A DNA stretch of 64,000 nucleotides, from the NCBI GenBank assembly GCA_019416455.1, contig DXXG01000015.1:62001-126000 (forward strand), given 5' to 3'. Under the pieces are notes generated by a model, which saw only the letters and a list, made by a program, of their open reading frames with translations, had not been told where the DNA came from and searched no databases. Source of the DNA: Clostridiales bacterium. GTDB taxonomy: Bacteria > Bacillota > Clostridia > Oscillospirales > Acutalibacteraceae. A program made the position numbers and the translations under genes. Positions 1 through 8,050 of this stretch are shown here, piece after piece (positions within the stretch are counted from its first letter, which is position 1; every line of letters starts with the position of its first letter).

Positions 1-1730
1 TGAGGATCATTTTAAAAAGGCTGGGCAGACATCCTGCCGCGTTGGTGTTGATCGTTGTCAGTGTGGTGCTGAGCGCGGCCGCCAGCCTGCTGATGCCGGC
101 ATGTTTGGCGAAAATGATCAACGTCCATATCCCGGCGGGGGACATGGGGAACATTTTGGAGTCCGGTGGGATCATGCTGGTCCTGGCCTTGGTAGGGGCT
201 CTCTGCCTGCTGGTAAACGGATATCTGGCGGCCAGGGTGTCTGCTTCTTTGGGGAAAGAACTGCGGGATCAAGTGTTTCGTAAAGTGATCTATTTTTCCA
301 AAGGGGAAGTGGACCGTTTTTCCCTTTCCTCTCTCATTACCCGCACAACCAACGATATCATGCAGGTGCAGAATTTTGTCACCATGCTGCTGAGAGTTTG
401 TCTGATGGCCCCGGTAATCTGCGTGGTGGGTTCGGTGATGGCCTATTGCAAAAGTCCGTCCCTGTCTGTGTTCGTGCTGATTTCCCTGCCCATGATGCTG
501 ACCATCATTTGGATCATTGCCCGAAAGTCCACGCCTCTTTCCCAGATCATGCAGAAGCAGTTGGACCGGCTGAATCTTGTGACAAGGGAAAAACTTTCCG
601 GCGTCCGGGTGACTCGGGCGTTTGGAATGGAAGCTCATGAGGAAGAGCGGTTCGGTCAGGCGAACCAGGAATACCGCTGTACCGCTTCATCTTTGGGACG
701 GTGGATGGGCAGCATGGAACCTAGTTTGCGATTGGTGATGACTAGCACCACCGTGGCGATTTTGGCGTTTGGCGCGTGGCAGATGATCGCTGTCCCCGAC
801 TCGGTTTTAGTGGGGGATCTGATTGCGGTGATCCAGTATGTGCTGCAAATCAATATGTCGGTTATCCTGTTGTCCATCGCCTTGATCAATTACCCTCGGG
901 TCATCGTTTCCGCCCAGCGCATCAACGAAGTGCTGGAGACCACCTGTTCCATCCTTGAGCCGGTCAGCTCTGCCCCGGCAAAAGAGAAGGGAACGGTCTG
1001 CTTTGAAAATGTGTCTTTCACTTTCCCTGGCGCGGATAAGCCGGTGCTGCAAAATATCAGCTTTACGTCAAAACCTGGTGAGGTTACAGCCATCATCGGG
1101 AGTACGGGCAGCGGTAAATCCTCCATTGCCAACCTGATCCTGCGTTTTTATGACGTGACCCAGGGCAGGATCCTGGTGGACGGCCAGGATATCCGCGCCT
1201 ATTCCCTCCATGACCTGCGGCGGAAGATAGGCTTTGTTCCCCAAAAGAATTTCCTGTTTTCCGGGACCATCCAGTCAAACATCCGCTTTGGCTGTGAGAC
1301 CGCTGGGGCGGAGGAAGTGCAACAAGCAACCAAGACTGCCCAGAGTCTGGAATTTATCGAGAAGAAGGAAGAGGGATTTGATTCCCCAGTCTTCCGGGGA
1401 GGGACCAATGTGTCCGGCGGTCAAAGGCAACGACTGGCCATTGCCCGGGCCTTGGTCCGTGACCCGGAGATCCTGATTTTCGACGACAGTTTTTCCGCCC
1501 TGGACTTTAAAACGGACGCGGCTCTGCGCAAGGCGCTGAAAGAACAGTCCGCGGGAAAGACTACCATCCTTGTGGCCCAAAGAGTCAGCACCATTCAGCA
1601 TGCGGAACGGATATTGGTGCTGGAAGAAGGTGTGTGCGTAGGTCAGGGCACTCACCAGCAGCTTTTGGAAAGCTGCGAAGTGTACCAGGAGATCGTTCGA
1701 TCTCAATTTCGAAAGGAGGAAGAGCAATGA
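1..1730 (+). CDS. ABC exporter, first half-transporter (5' end at window edge)
   Basis: Fused membrane/ATPase half-transporter, the first subunit of a probable heterodimeric multidrug-type exporter. The frame is open to the left edge; bases 1-2 are 'tg', so an A just outside the window would give ATG-AGG-ATC and a protein of about 576 residues. Several membrane helices occupy the first ~300 residues, followed by an ATPase domain with Walker A GSTGSGKSS, signature VSGGQRQR and Walker B ending LIFDDSFSALD. The residue after the Walker B aspartate is Asp, not the catalytic Glu, so this subunit carries the degenerate ATP site known from heterodimeric exporters. Its stop overlaps the start of the partner (ATGA). 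Substrate cannot be read from sequence. Confidence 0.93.
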   Translation, partial: RIILKRLGRHPAALVLIVVSVVLSAAASLLMPACLAKMINVHIPAGDMGNILESGGIMLVLALVGALCLLVNGYLAARVSASLGKELRDQVFRKVIYFSKGEVDRFSLSSLITRTTNDIMQVQNFVTMLLRVCLMAPVICVVGSVMAYCKSPSLSVFVLISLPMMLTIIWIIARKSTPLSQIMQKQLDRLNLVTREKLSGVRVTRAFGMEAHEEERFGQANQEYRCTASSLGRWMGSMEPSLRLVMTSTTVAILAFGAWQMIAVPDSVLVGDLIAVIQYVLQINMSVILLSIALINYPRVIVSAQRINEVLETTCSILEPVSSAPAKEKGTVCFENVSFTFPGADKPVLQNISFTSKPGEVTAIIGSTGSGKSSIANLILRFYDVTQGRILVDGQDIRAYSLHDLRRKIGFVPQKNFLFSGTIQSNIRFGCETAGAEEVQQATKTAQSLEFIEKKEEGFDSPVFRGGTNVSGGQRQRLAIARALVRDPEILIFDDSFSALDFKTDAALRKALKEQSAGKTTILVAQRVSTIQHAERILVLEEGVCVGQGTHQQLLESCEVYQEIVRSQFRKEEEQ

Positions 1731-3484
1731 GCCGGAAGCCCACCAGCAAAGCTGTTTTGACCAGGCTGTATGCCTCTATGGGGAAATACCGCAGGGGTTT
1801 GGTGGCAGGGGTGGCGCTCATTGTTTTGTCCGCCCTGTTCAACAATCTGGCGCCGTTCGTTCTGGGGAAAAGCACGGATGCCCTCACGAAAATTGCCTTT
1901 GGAGATGACGGCGGGAGGCGTTTCATTACCCTGCTGGTGTTGCTGGCTTTGTGCTATCTTCTGGCGCAGGGAGCGAAACTTTTGAGCGTCCGGCTCATGG
2001 TGCGGGTGTCACAGAAAACCATTGCCGATCTTCGGGAAAAGGTGGATCGGAAAATGGGAAAACTCCCGCTGAATTACTTTGACACCCACCCTCACGGCGA
2101 TACCCTGAGCCGCATGACAAACGACATCGACACCATCTCCAATTCCTTGCAGCAGAGCGTGGAACAGGTAGTTAACGCGGCGTCATCGGTTGTTTTCATT
2201 TTGGTGATGATGATCCTTATCAGCCCAGTACTCACCTTTGTAGGGGTGGTCACCATCCCTGTGGCACTGTTTCTCTCCACAAAGCTGATGAAAAAAGCCC
2301 AGCCTTTTTTCAAAGCTCAGCAGGATACTATTGGCGAGCTGAACGGATACGTAGAGGAAATGTATTCCGGTCAGACGGAGATTGCTTCCTTTGGCCGGGA
2401 GGAATCTGTCATTCAGGAGTTCGAGGAGATCAGCGGTGACCTGTTTGAAAGCGGCTGGAGATCCCAGTTCTTGTCCAGCATGCTTCAGCCCCTTACCCAG
2501 AGCATGTCCAATGTGGGATATGCCGCAGTGGCAGTTGTGGGTGGATGCCTGGTGGTGGGAGGACGCCTTTCTGTGGGGATGATCCAGTCTTTCATCCAGT
2601 ACCTCCGGCACTTTTCCCAGCCCATCAACCAGACCGTACAGATTTCCAACATCATGCAGGCTACCACAGCGGCGGCCCAGAGAGTTTTCACGTTTCTGGA
2701 TGAGGAAGAGGAAACTCCGGACGCGGACCCCGCCGGTTTCCCGGAACCCCTTCAGGGAGCAGTGGAATTCCATCATGTGAGGTTTGGCTATCTTCCCTAC
2801 CATACGCTGATGCATGATGTCAGTTTTTCGGTGGATGCCGGAGAAAAGGTGGCTATCGTTGGTCCTACGGGAGCTGGGAAAACCGCCTTGGTCAATCTCC
2901 TCATGCGGTTTTACGATGTGGATGACGGTTCCATCACTATAGATGGGGTGGATATCCGTCAGATGCAGCGGCAGAAACTCCGAGGGATTTTCGGCATGGT
3001 CTTACAGGATACTTGGCTTTTCCAAGGGACCATTGAGGAGAACCTTCGCTACGGAAAACCAGGAGCATCCCATGAGGAGGTGGTCTCCGCCGCGAAAGCT
3101 GCTCACGCTCACGAATTTATCCGTACCCTGCCCGGGGGATATCAAATGGTATTGCAGGAGGGTGGGGCGAATCTGGCCCAGGGACAGCGGCAGCTGCTCA
3201 CCATTGCCAGAGCGTTGCTGTCTGACGCCCCCATTATGATCTTGGATGAGGCCACCAGTTCGGTGGATACCCGCACGGAGGTACTCATCCAAAAAGCAAT
3301 GGCAAACCTGACTGCTGGCCGCACCAGCTTTATCATCGCTCACCGTCTGTCTACCATCCGAGATGCCGATCAGATCTTTTATATGCAGGATGGAGACATT
3401 AAGGAAGTGGGTTCTCACCAGGAACTTTTAAAACAAAACGGATTGTACGCCAAACTGTATAACAGTCAGTTTGCGGAAGAATAA
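1727..3484 (+). CDS. ABC exporter, second half-transporter
   Basis: 585-residue partner of the preceding half-transporter. The start ATG overlaps the upstream stop by 4 bases and has an AAAGGAGGA ribosome site at 1712-1720; an open frame from 1634 is longer but lacks support. An N-terminal membrane domain is followed by an ATPase with Walker A GPTGAGKT and a canonical Walker B plus Glu (ILDEATSSVD), but the signature is NLAQGQRQ rather than LSGGQ. That is the complementary defect to subunit 1: together they make one consensus and one degenerate ATP site, as in TM287/288-like exporters. Drug, lipid or peptide export is the family role; the actual cargo is unknown. Confidence 0.94.
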   Translation: MSRKPTSKAVLTRLYASMGKYRRGLVAGVALIVLSALFNNLAPFVLGKSTDALTKIAFGDDGGRRFITLLVLLALCYLLAQGAKLLSVRLMVRVSQKTIADLREKVDRKMGKLPLNYFDTHPHGDTLSRMTNDIDTISNSLQQSVEQVVNAASSVVFILVMMILISPVLTFVGVVTIPVALFLSTKLMKKAQPFFKAQQDTIGELNGYVEEMYSGQTEIASFGREESVIQEFEEISGDLFESGWRSQFLSSMLQPLTQSMSNVGYAAVAVVGGCLVVGGRLSVGMIQSFIQYLRHFSQPINQTVQISNIMQATTAAAQRVFTFLDEEEETPDADPAGFPEPLQGAVEFHHVRFGYLPYHTLMHDVSFSVDAGEKVAIVGPTGAGKTALVNLLMRFYDVDDGSITIDGVDIRQMQRQKLRGIFGMVLQDTWLFQGTIEENLRYGKPGASHEEVVSAAKAAHAHEFIRTLPGGYQMVLQEGGANLAQGQRQLLTIARALLSDAPIMILDEATSSVDTRTEVLIQKAMANLTAGRTSFIIAHRLSTIRDADQIFYMQDGDIKEVGSHQELLKQNGLYAKLYNSQFAEE

Positions 3485-3516
3485 ATCATATTATTTTTAG
3501 AAAGGATCGTTGTTCC

Positions 3517-4128
3517 ATGAAATGTAAACGCTTCTTCAAGACTGCCGCTTTGGTCTCTTTGCTTGTGGCCTGTTCTGTTCTTCTTGCGGGATGCACTTCG
3601 GATAAGCTGCCTCCCATTCAAATACTGGTAGGGAATACCTATGTGAGTGAGGAAAGTCTGACCGCCTGTGAGGAGTCGCTTCTTTCCACTCATCCCGGCT
3701 GGCAGGAGGAAGAAACGGCAGTGGGATTCACCTCCATCAGTTTCGGGGACCCGGAAACCGATCCCTATGCGGGAGCCAACATTGCGAAAGTTTCTGCCAT
3801 GGTGACCGCCAAAGAGGTGGACGTGATCGTCTGCGATACGGAAAACGCTGCTCGTTTTGCTCGGGGCGAAATGTTTGTCCCGGTAGAGGAGGTGCTTTCC
3901 GAAGAAGAGCTTTCCCAGTATCAAGACAGGTTGCTGGCGTTTGAGATGGTGAATGATGAAGGAAATCCCACTGGGGAATTTACTCCGTCCTGCGGTATTT
4001 CTATCACAGGGGATTCCCAGTTCGATGAGATCTACGGGGAACAAGAGTACGGCATCTTTTTAGTCAGCAACGCGGAACCTATGGAAAACGCGGAAGAGGT
4101 TTTCAAAGAGCTTATCGGTTTGAAATAA
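3517..4128 (+). CDS. Lipoprotein of unknown function
   Basis: 203-residue secreted lipoprotein. The N-terminus has a basic start, a hydrophobic stretch and lipobox LLAGC (Cys about residue 26), so it should be anchored to the outer face of the membrane. The mature part is acidic and has no repeat or catalytic motif that I recognise; the segment EVDVIVCDTENAARFA loosely resembles the ligand-cleft fold of small solute-binding proteins, which is only a guess. RBS GAAAGGATC lies at 3501-3509. It follows the ABC exporter by 32 bases and is closed by a terminator, so it is probably the third gene of that operon. Confidence 0.8.
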   Translation: MKCKRFFKTAALVSLLVACSVLLAGCTSDKLPPIQILVGNTYVSEESLTACEESLLSTHPGWQEEETAVGFTSISFGDPETDPYAGANIAKVSAMVTAKEVDVIVCDTENAARFARGEMFVPVEEVLSEEELSQYQDRLLAFEMVNDEGNPTGEFTPSCGISITGDSQFDEIYGEQEYGIFLVSNAEPMENAEEVFKELIGLK

Positions 4129-4148
4129 GATCAGGGATGAAATAAATC

Positions 4149-4195
4149 AGCGGAGTTTCCTTCTGGGGGTTCAGAGGGAGACTCCGCTTCTTTTT
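4149..4195 (+). terminator. Rho-independent terminator of the ABC exporter operon
   Basis: Stem AGCGGAGT (4149-4156) pairs with ACTCCGCT (4181-4188) and is followed by TCTTTTT. It lies 20 bases after the lipoprotein stop. Confidence 0.8.
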
Positions 4196-4244
4196 GAAAA
4201 CTAACATTCAACTTTAAAGTGTCGCCAATACCTGAGAGGACCAC

Positions 4245-4276
4245 AAAAGGCCGATACCATTTGGTATCGGCCTTTT
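4245..4276. terminator. Bidirectional terminator hairpin
   Basis: A perfect 15-bp inverted repeat, AAAAGGCCGATACCA (4245-4259) and its complement (4262-4276), with a 2-base centre, A-tract on one side and T-tract on the other. It can end transcription from the left operon and from the minus-strand redox operon that stops at 4392. Confidence 0.8.
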
Positions 4277-4391
4277 TAGATGAGGTGCGGGTAGGGCTAT
4301 ACGGAGAGACGCATCCTAATGCGTTGGGCTGGTGTCCCTGTTGACGTGGTAGGATCATAGCGCTCTCTTACCCAAGGTTTCCTTCTTATTA

Positions 4392-5558
4392 TCAGTAGGC
4401 TGTGGGCACATCGATCTCCATATCCTCCAACGGATAGGTGACGCAGGGATGGATAAATCCAAACTTGCGGTCAGCTTCACGGCGGCCGTCACGGCCGTCC
4501 GCTACGCGGTAGCTGCCAGATAACCACTTGCTGTGGCAGAATCCGCATCCACCAGCACGGCATTTGTTGGGGGCGTTAAGACCAGCACGCTCCATAGCTG
4601 TCAACAGAGTCTCGTTTTCTCTGGCGAGAACCACATACACGCTGTCCCGCATATGAACGGTGAGTTTGAATTCGCCGGGATGTTCCATAGGCAAGTCGCC
4701 GCAGCACGACGCGTCGTGACGCACGGCCTTTTTGGGCAAGCCCAGAGGCGCCAGTTCTTTCCCTATGAAGTCATACATGGCCTGAGGACCGCACAGGAAA
4801 AACGTGCTGTTGGTGAGATCTGCGTATTTCTTCATCAGTTCCGCAGACACGAACCCTTTTTCACAATGGGGCTGCTCCTCATCACTGAGGACATACACCA
4901 CTTTGAAATGATCACAGCGGGCTGCCAGGGCGTCCAGTTCCTCACGATAGGCCAGCTGTGCTGCGGTGCGGGCACCGTAAAAAAGTGTCATGTGGTAATT
5001 TTCATCCCCTTCGGCAAGGCTGCCCGCCATGGACATGAAGGGCGTGATCCCGCTGCCGCCGGCGATACAAATGATGTCCCGGCTGTCACGCAAGGTCTCG
5101 TAGTGGAATTCGCCGGAGGGTTCGGTCATGACAAAGCGATCGCCCACCTTTGCCGTTTCATTGAGATAACCGGACACAAAACCCACGTTCTCCACCGCCA
5201 GCACCAGCTTGTTTTCCAGGGCCTGCCGGGGTGTGGAGACAATGGAATAGGGGCGGCTGACCAGGCTGTCTCCGATCTTGATCTGGATGGACACATACTG
5301 TCCTGCCCGGAAGAAGGGAAACTCTCCGCTGTCCACTCGTTTGAAGGTAAGCTCCCGGATGGTATCTGTGAGAGGGCGGACGCCGGTCAGTTCCACCTGC
5401 ATATATCCGGGGTGGAGTTTTTTCGCCAAAGTGTTGGTGCGGTATTCCTGAGGCAGCGGGGTGCTGGGACCCTCAGCCAGCATCTGGCGCCGGGTGGGCA
5501 CCATTTTTTTGAACCGCAGCATATCCATAAATCCGAAAATCTGTTTCTTGAAATTCAT
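4392..5558 (-). CDS. FAD/NAD(P)H reductase with C-terminal plant-type 2Fe-2S domain
   Basis: 388-residue electron-transfer protein. FAD-binding motif RPYSIVS, NAD(P)-binding GSGITPFMS and CGPQAMYDF identify a ferredoxin-NADP-reductase-type module. The C-terminal ~90 residues form a plant-type ferredoxin with CRAGGCGFC followed by a distal HPCVTYP cysteine. Such proteins move electrons from NAD(P)H through FAD to a 2Fe-2S cluster and on to a partner enzyme. The start ATG at 5558 overlaps the stop of the upstream oxidoreductase (TAATG), so the two are translationally coupled and the oxidoreductase is the obvious partner. The frame is open further upstream to 5735, but that part reads through the other gene. 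Confidence 0.92.
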   Translation of the reverse strand: MNFKKQIFGFMDMLRFKKMVPTRRQMLAEGPSTPLPQEYRTNTLAKKLHPGYMQVELTGVRPLTDTIRELTFKRVDSGEFPFFRAGQYVSIQIKIGDSLVSRPYSIVSTPRQALENKLVLAVENVGFVSGYLNETAKVGDRFVMTEPSGEFHYETLRDSRDIICIAGGSGITPFMSMAGSLAEGDENYHMTLFYGARTAAQLAYREELDALAARCDHFKVVYVLSDEEQPHCEKGFVSAELMKKYADLTNSTFFLCGPQAMYDFIGKELAPLGLPKKAVRHDASCCGDLPMEHPGEFKLTVHMRDSVYVVLARENETLLTAMERAGLNAPNKCRAGGCGFCHSKWLSGSYRVADGRDGRREADRKFGFIHPCVTYPLEDMEIDVPTAY

Positions 5559-7111
5559 TATGCCTGCGCCTCCTTTTTCAAATCGCCCACAGTCTGACGT
5601 CCGGAAAGATCGCCGGAGATGTACGCGCTGGAATAACCGCTGGAACGCATGGCGTAACCGCCCGCAAACCGCAGGCCGGGACTCATGAGGGCGTCCTCTT
5701 TCATCATCATCATGCGGGGCATCAGGCTGTCCCAATTGGCAGTTTCATAGCCGTAGATCACGCCCTCCGGGTGTCCGCAGTAGCGAGCGTAGGTGGTGGG
5801 GGAGGCCACACAGATCTCTTCGATAGCGTCCCTGATCTTGCAGCCGGTCTCCCGCTCGAATACACGGATCATATCCTCGGCCACCTGATCTTTCATCTTG
5901 AAATACTCTTCCTCGGAAACATTTCCCCAGTCGTCGGACATGAACATGGTGGTGAAATACATCATGCAGGTGCCCTCGGGAGAACACTGGGGATAGGCGT
6001 TGTTCAGGCATACCGTGGCCTGCACATGGTTGGTGCTCACCTTTTTCATCAGATCGTACTGTTTAACGGTATCCGCCGTGTCGTAAATGAAATAGTTGTG
6101 GCTGGTAATGCCCAGTTCTTCCGCAGACTTGTTGAGCCCCAGGAAGAGCGTGAAGCCCCGGCCGGCGAATTTCCGGCTGTTGGTAGCACGCACCATCTGC
6201 TGGGTGACGGCTTTCTTTTCCAGCATTTTGCCAAACACCAGATGGGGAGAGCAGTTGGCGATGATGTGGCGGGTCTCGATGACCTTGCCGTCGGTGAGCT
6301 GTACACCGCAGATCTTCCCGGCATCGTCCGCCAGGATCTTTTCTGCCTCAGCCTGGTACCAAATATCTCCGCCCAATTCCCGGATGCGGGTATCCAGCGC
6401 AAGGCTGATCTCGTGAGAGCGCATTTTAGGCATCCAGGCGTCGCGGGTGATATAGCGGATCACCATGGAACCGTAATGCAGGAAACTCATGCGGTCACAG
6501 TCCACGCCCAAATAGCACCAGTAGGCGTTGAGGATGTCCTTGGCCTTTTGAGGCATTTTCAAAGCGTCCAGAACTTGGTTCACCGAATAGCTTCCGGCTT
6601 TCACGAAATTGGGGAAATTCTTTTTCATATAAGTGGAGTCGGTATTGCCGTTTACAGAGTTGGAATACGTCTGAGCATCCCGCACTTCGTTGCACAATTC
6701 AAAGAATTCCGTGATGGATTTGCGGGACTCGGGGCAGTATTCCACCATTTTATCGATGAACGCCTGCTGGCCGAAAGGCATTACACAGTCGTATTTCTTG
6801 TCGGTGGTGATCAGATGGTAGGCCTCGGGGATGCGCACCCAATCGATTTTGTCCTCCACGCCCAAATCCCGGAACAGCTTGCGCACATCGCCCGGCTCCT
6901 GGGGAGAACCAAAATCGTTCAATTCATGCAGACTCGCTTCGAATTCAAAACGTCCCCGCTTGAAACTGGTGGCAAAACCGCCGGGCAGGTTATGCTTTTC
7001 CAGGAGCAGACAGGAATACCCAGCCTGCAAGACCCGGATGGCGGCAACCAGTCCGCCATTGCCTGCGCCTATGACGACCACGTCATAGGCTTTGTTTGCT
7101 TTTGTTGCCAT
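5558..7111 (-). CDS. FAD-dependent oxidoreductase, phytoene-desaturase/retinol-saturase-like
   Basis: 517 residues. The N-terminus carries a Rossmann FAD-binding motif (VVVIGAGNGGLVAA, then LLLEKHNLPGG), typical of the CrtI/retinol-saturase/amine-oxidase superfamily, which oxidises or saturates C=C bonds of hydrophobic substrates. RBS AAAGGAGGTAC lies just before ATG 7111. It sits between a TetR regulator 18 bases upstream and a 2Fe-2S flavin reductase overlapped at its stop. An attached NAD(P)H-driven donor favours a reductive (saturating) role, but that is inference. No carotenoid-synthesis gene is nearby, so a pigment pathway is not supported. Substrate unknown. Confidence 0.88.
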   Translation of the reverse strand: MATKANKAYDVVVIGAGNGGLVAAIRVLQAGYSCLLLEKHNLPGGFATSFKRGRFEFEASLHELNDFGSPQEPGDVRKLFRDLGVEDKIDWVRIPEAYHLITTDKKYDCVMPFGQQAFIDKMVEYCPESRKSITEFFELCNEVRDAQTYSNSVNGNTDSTYMKKNFPNFVKAGSYSVNQVLDALKMPQKAKDILNAYWCYLGVDCDRMSFLHYGSMVIRYITRDAWMPKMRSHEISLALDTRIRELGGDIWYQAEAEKILADDAGKICGVQLTDGKVIETRHIIANCSPHLVFGKMLEKKAVTQQMVRATNSRKFAGRGFTLFLGLNKSAEELGITSHNYFIYDTADTVKQYDLMKKVSTNHVQATVCLNNAYPQCSPEGTCMMYFTTMFMSDDWGNVSEEEYFKMKDQVAEDMIRVFERETGCKIRDAIEEICVASPTTYARYCGHPEGVIYGYETANWDSLMPRMMMMKEDALMSPGLRFAGGYAMRSSGYSSAYISGDLSGRQTVGDLKKEAQA

Positions 7112-7129
7112 AGTGTACCTCCTTTGAGT

Positions 7130-7720
7130 TTATACCAGCAGATTCCGCGAACGTTTCAGCCAATGCTGTAATTCTTCTTCGCTTTTCGCCTGCTTATAGT
7201 AGCTTAAAATGATACAGTAATATTCCGTAAGCTCTTCACTGAGTTCCTCTTCGGTGAAATTCAGGTAACCGGTAGCCATCATAACTGCCATGGAGTAACA
7301 GTAGTACTGCATTCTTCGGTGCATTTCGGAAGCCTGTTCCCGAGAAAGTTCCAGGTTTGTTTCCAGTTTGTGGATCGTCTGTTCTTGGTTGGGATCTTCA
7401 AAGAATGTTTCGCCGGGAGCCCGCTGGCGCAGATAGACCAACTGGAACAAATTCTTTTCCCGCCGCGCGAAGTGGAGGAAAGAGAGAGCGACCTGCTTAT
7501 AGCTGTCCGCGTCCTCACGCAGATAATTTTCCCGGATATAAGCCATCAGTTCGTCCCGGAGAGTTTCCATGCTTTCAAATTCCGAATAGATCGGTTGGGT
7601 GGAACAATTCAATTTCCCGGCAATGTTCCGGACCGAAAGAGCCGAGACTCCTTGTTCTTGAACCACGCTTGCTGCGGCCTTTAAAATATCCTCACGAAAG
7701 ATGCGTTTTCGCGGCGGCAT
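7130..7720 (-). CDS. TetR/AcrR-family transcriptional regulator
   Basis: 196 residues. The first ~50 residues form the TetR helix-turn-helix (KAAASVVQEQGVSALSVRNIA, then a segment around TQPIYSEF); the rest is a helical ligand-binding domain. It is the first gene of the redox operon and is preceded by AAAGGAG and by a 22-bp inverted repeat between its promoter and start. The simplest model is autorepression relieved by the substrate of the downstream oxidoreductase; this is inferred from arrangement. Confidence 0.92.
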   Translation of the reverse strand: MPPRKRIFREDILKAAASVVQEQGVSALSVRNIAGKLNCSTQPIYSEFESMETLRDELMAYIRENYLREDADSYKQVALSFLHFARREKNLFQLVYLRQRAPGETFFEDPNQEQTIHKLETNLELSREQASEMHRRMQYYCYSMAVMMATGYLNFTEEELSEELTEYYCIILSYYKQAKSEEELQHWLKRSRNLLV

Positions 7721-7741
7721 AGAAAGCTCCTTTCCATTTTA

Positions 7742-7763
7742 ATAAATAACATGTGTTATTTAT
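7742..7763. promoter_or_regulatory. Candidate TetR operator
   Basis: Perfect 9-bp arms ATAAATAAC (7742-7750) and GTTATTTAT (7755-7763) around ATGT. The site lies between the -10 of the TetR promoter and the TetR start codon, the usual place for an autorepressor site. Confidence 0.65.
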
Positions 7764-7767
7764 CTTT

Positions 7768-7796
7768 ATCTTACTATATTTCTTGTTGGTTTACAA
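7768..7796 (-). promoter_or_regulatory. Promoter of the TetR redox operon
   Basis: On the minus strand -35 TTGTAA (7791-7796) and -10 TAAGAT (7768-7773) are separated by 17 bp. The operator candidate lies immediately downstream. Confidence 0.55.
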
Positions 7797-7933
7797 GTGA
7801 TTTTGATAAATTTAACTACAAACTTTTTGGGTTGCTTATTCCACGCACTTGTGCGTTGAGAAAAGACTTTGCTGAGGCGGCACATATTCCCCAACGGAGA
7901 GACGGTGAGGGTAAAAAGGTGATTTATTACAGA

Positions 7934-7962
7934 TTGAACAACGGGCAGATTCAGACTATAAT
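7934..7962 (+). promoter_or_regulatory. Promoter of the SLH-domain protein gene
   Basis: -35 TTGAAC (7934-7939), 17-bp spacer, -10 TATAAT (7957-7962). It lies 88 bases before the start codon, in a 330-base gene-free interval between the TetR gene and this gene. Apart from this promoter and the minus-strand TetR signals I see nothing else there. Confidence 0.75.
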
Positions 7963-8050
7963 ACACCTTGGAGAAGCGAGGTGGATAAAAACCCGAGGGA
8001 GTTTGAATTTTAGCTATAAAAAGGAAAACAGGGTATAGGAGGAAAAAGGA

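Noticed and set aside
4245..4276. Perfect palindrome as an attachment site or operator.
   Set aside because: It fits a bidirectional terminator between convergent operons and a related palindrome closes the tRNA unit.
7751..8038. 95-residue open frame between the TetR and SLH genes.
   Set aside because: It overlaps the TetR operator, two promoters and the SLH leader; no family similarity and no ribosome site.
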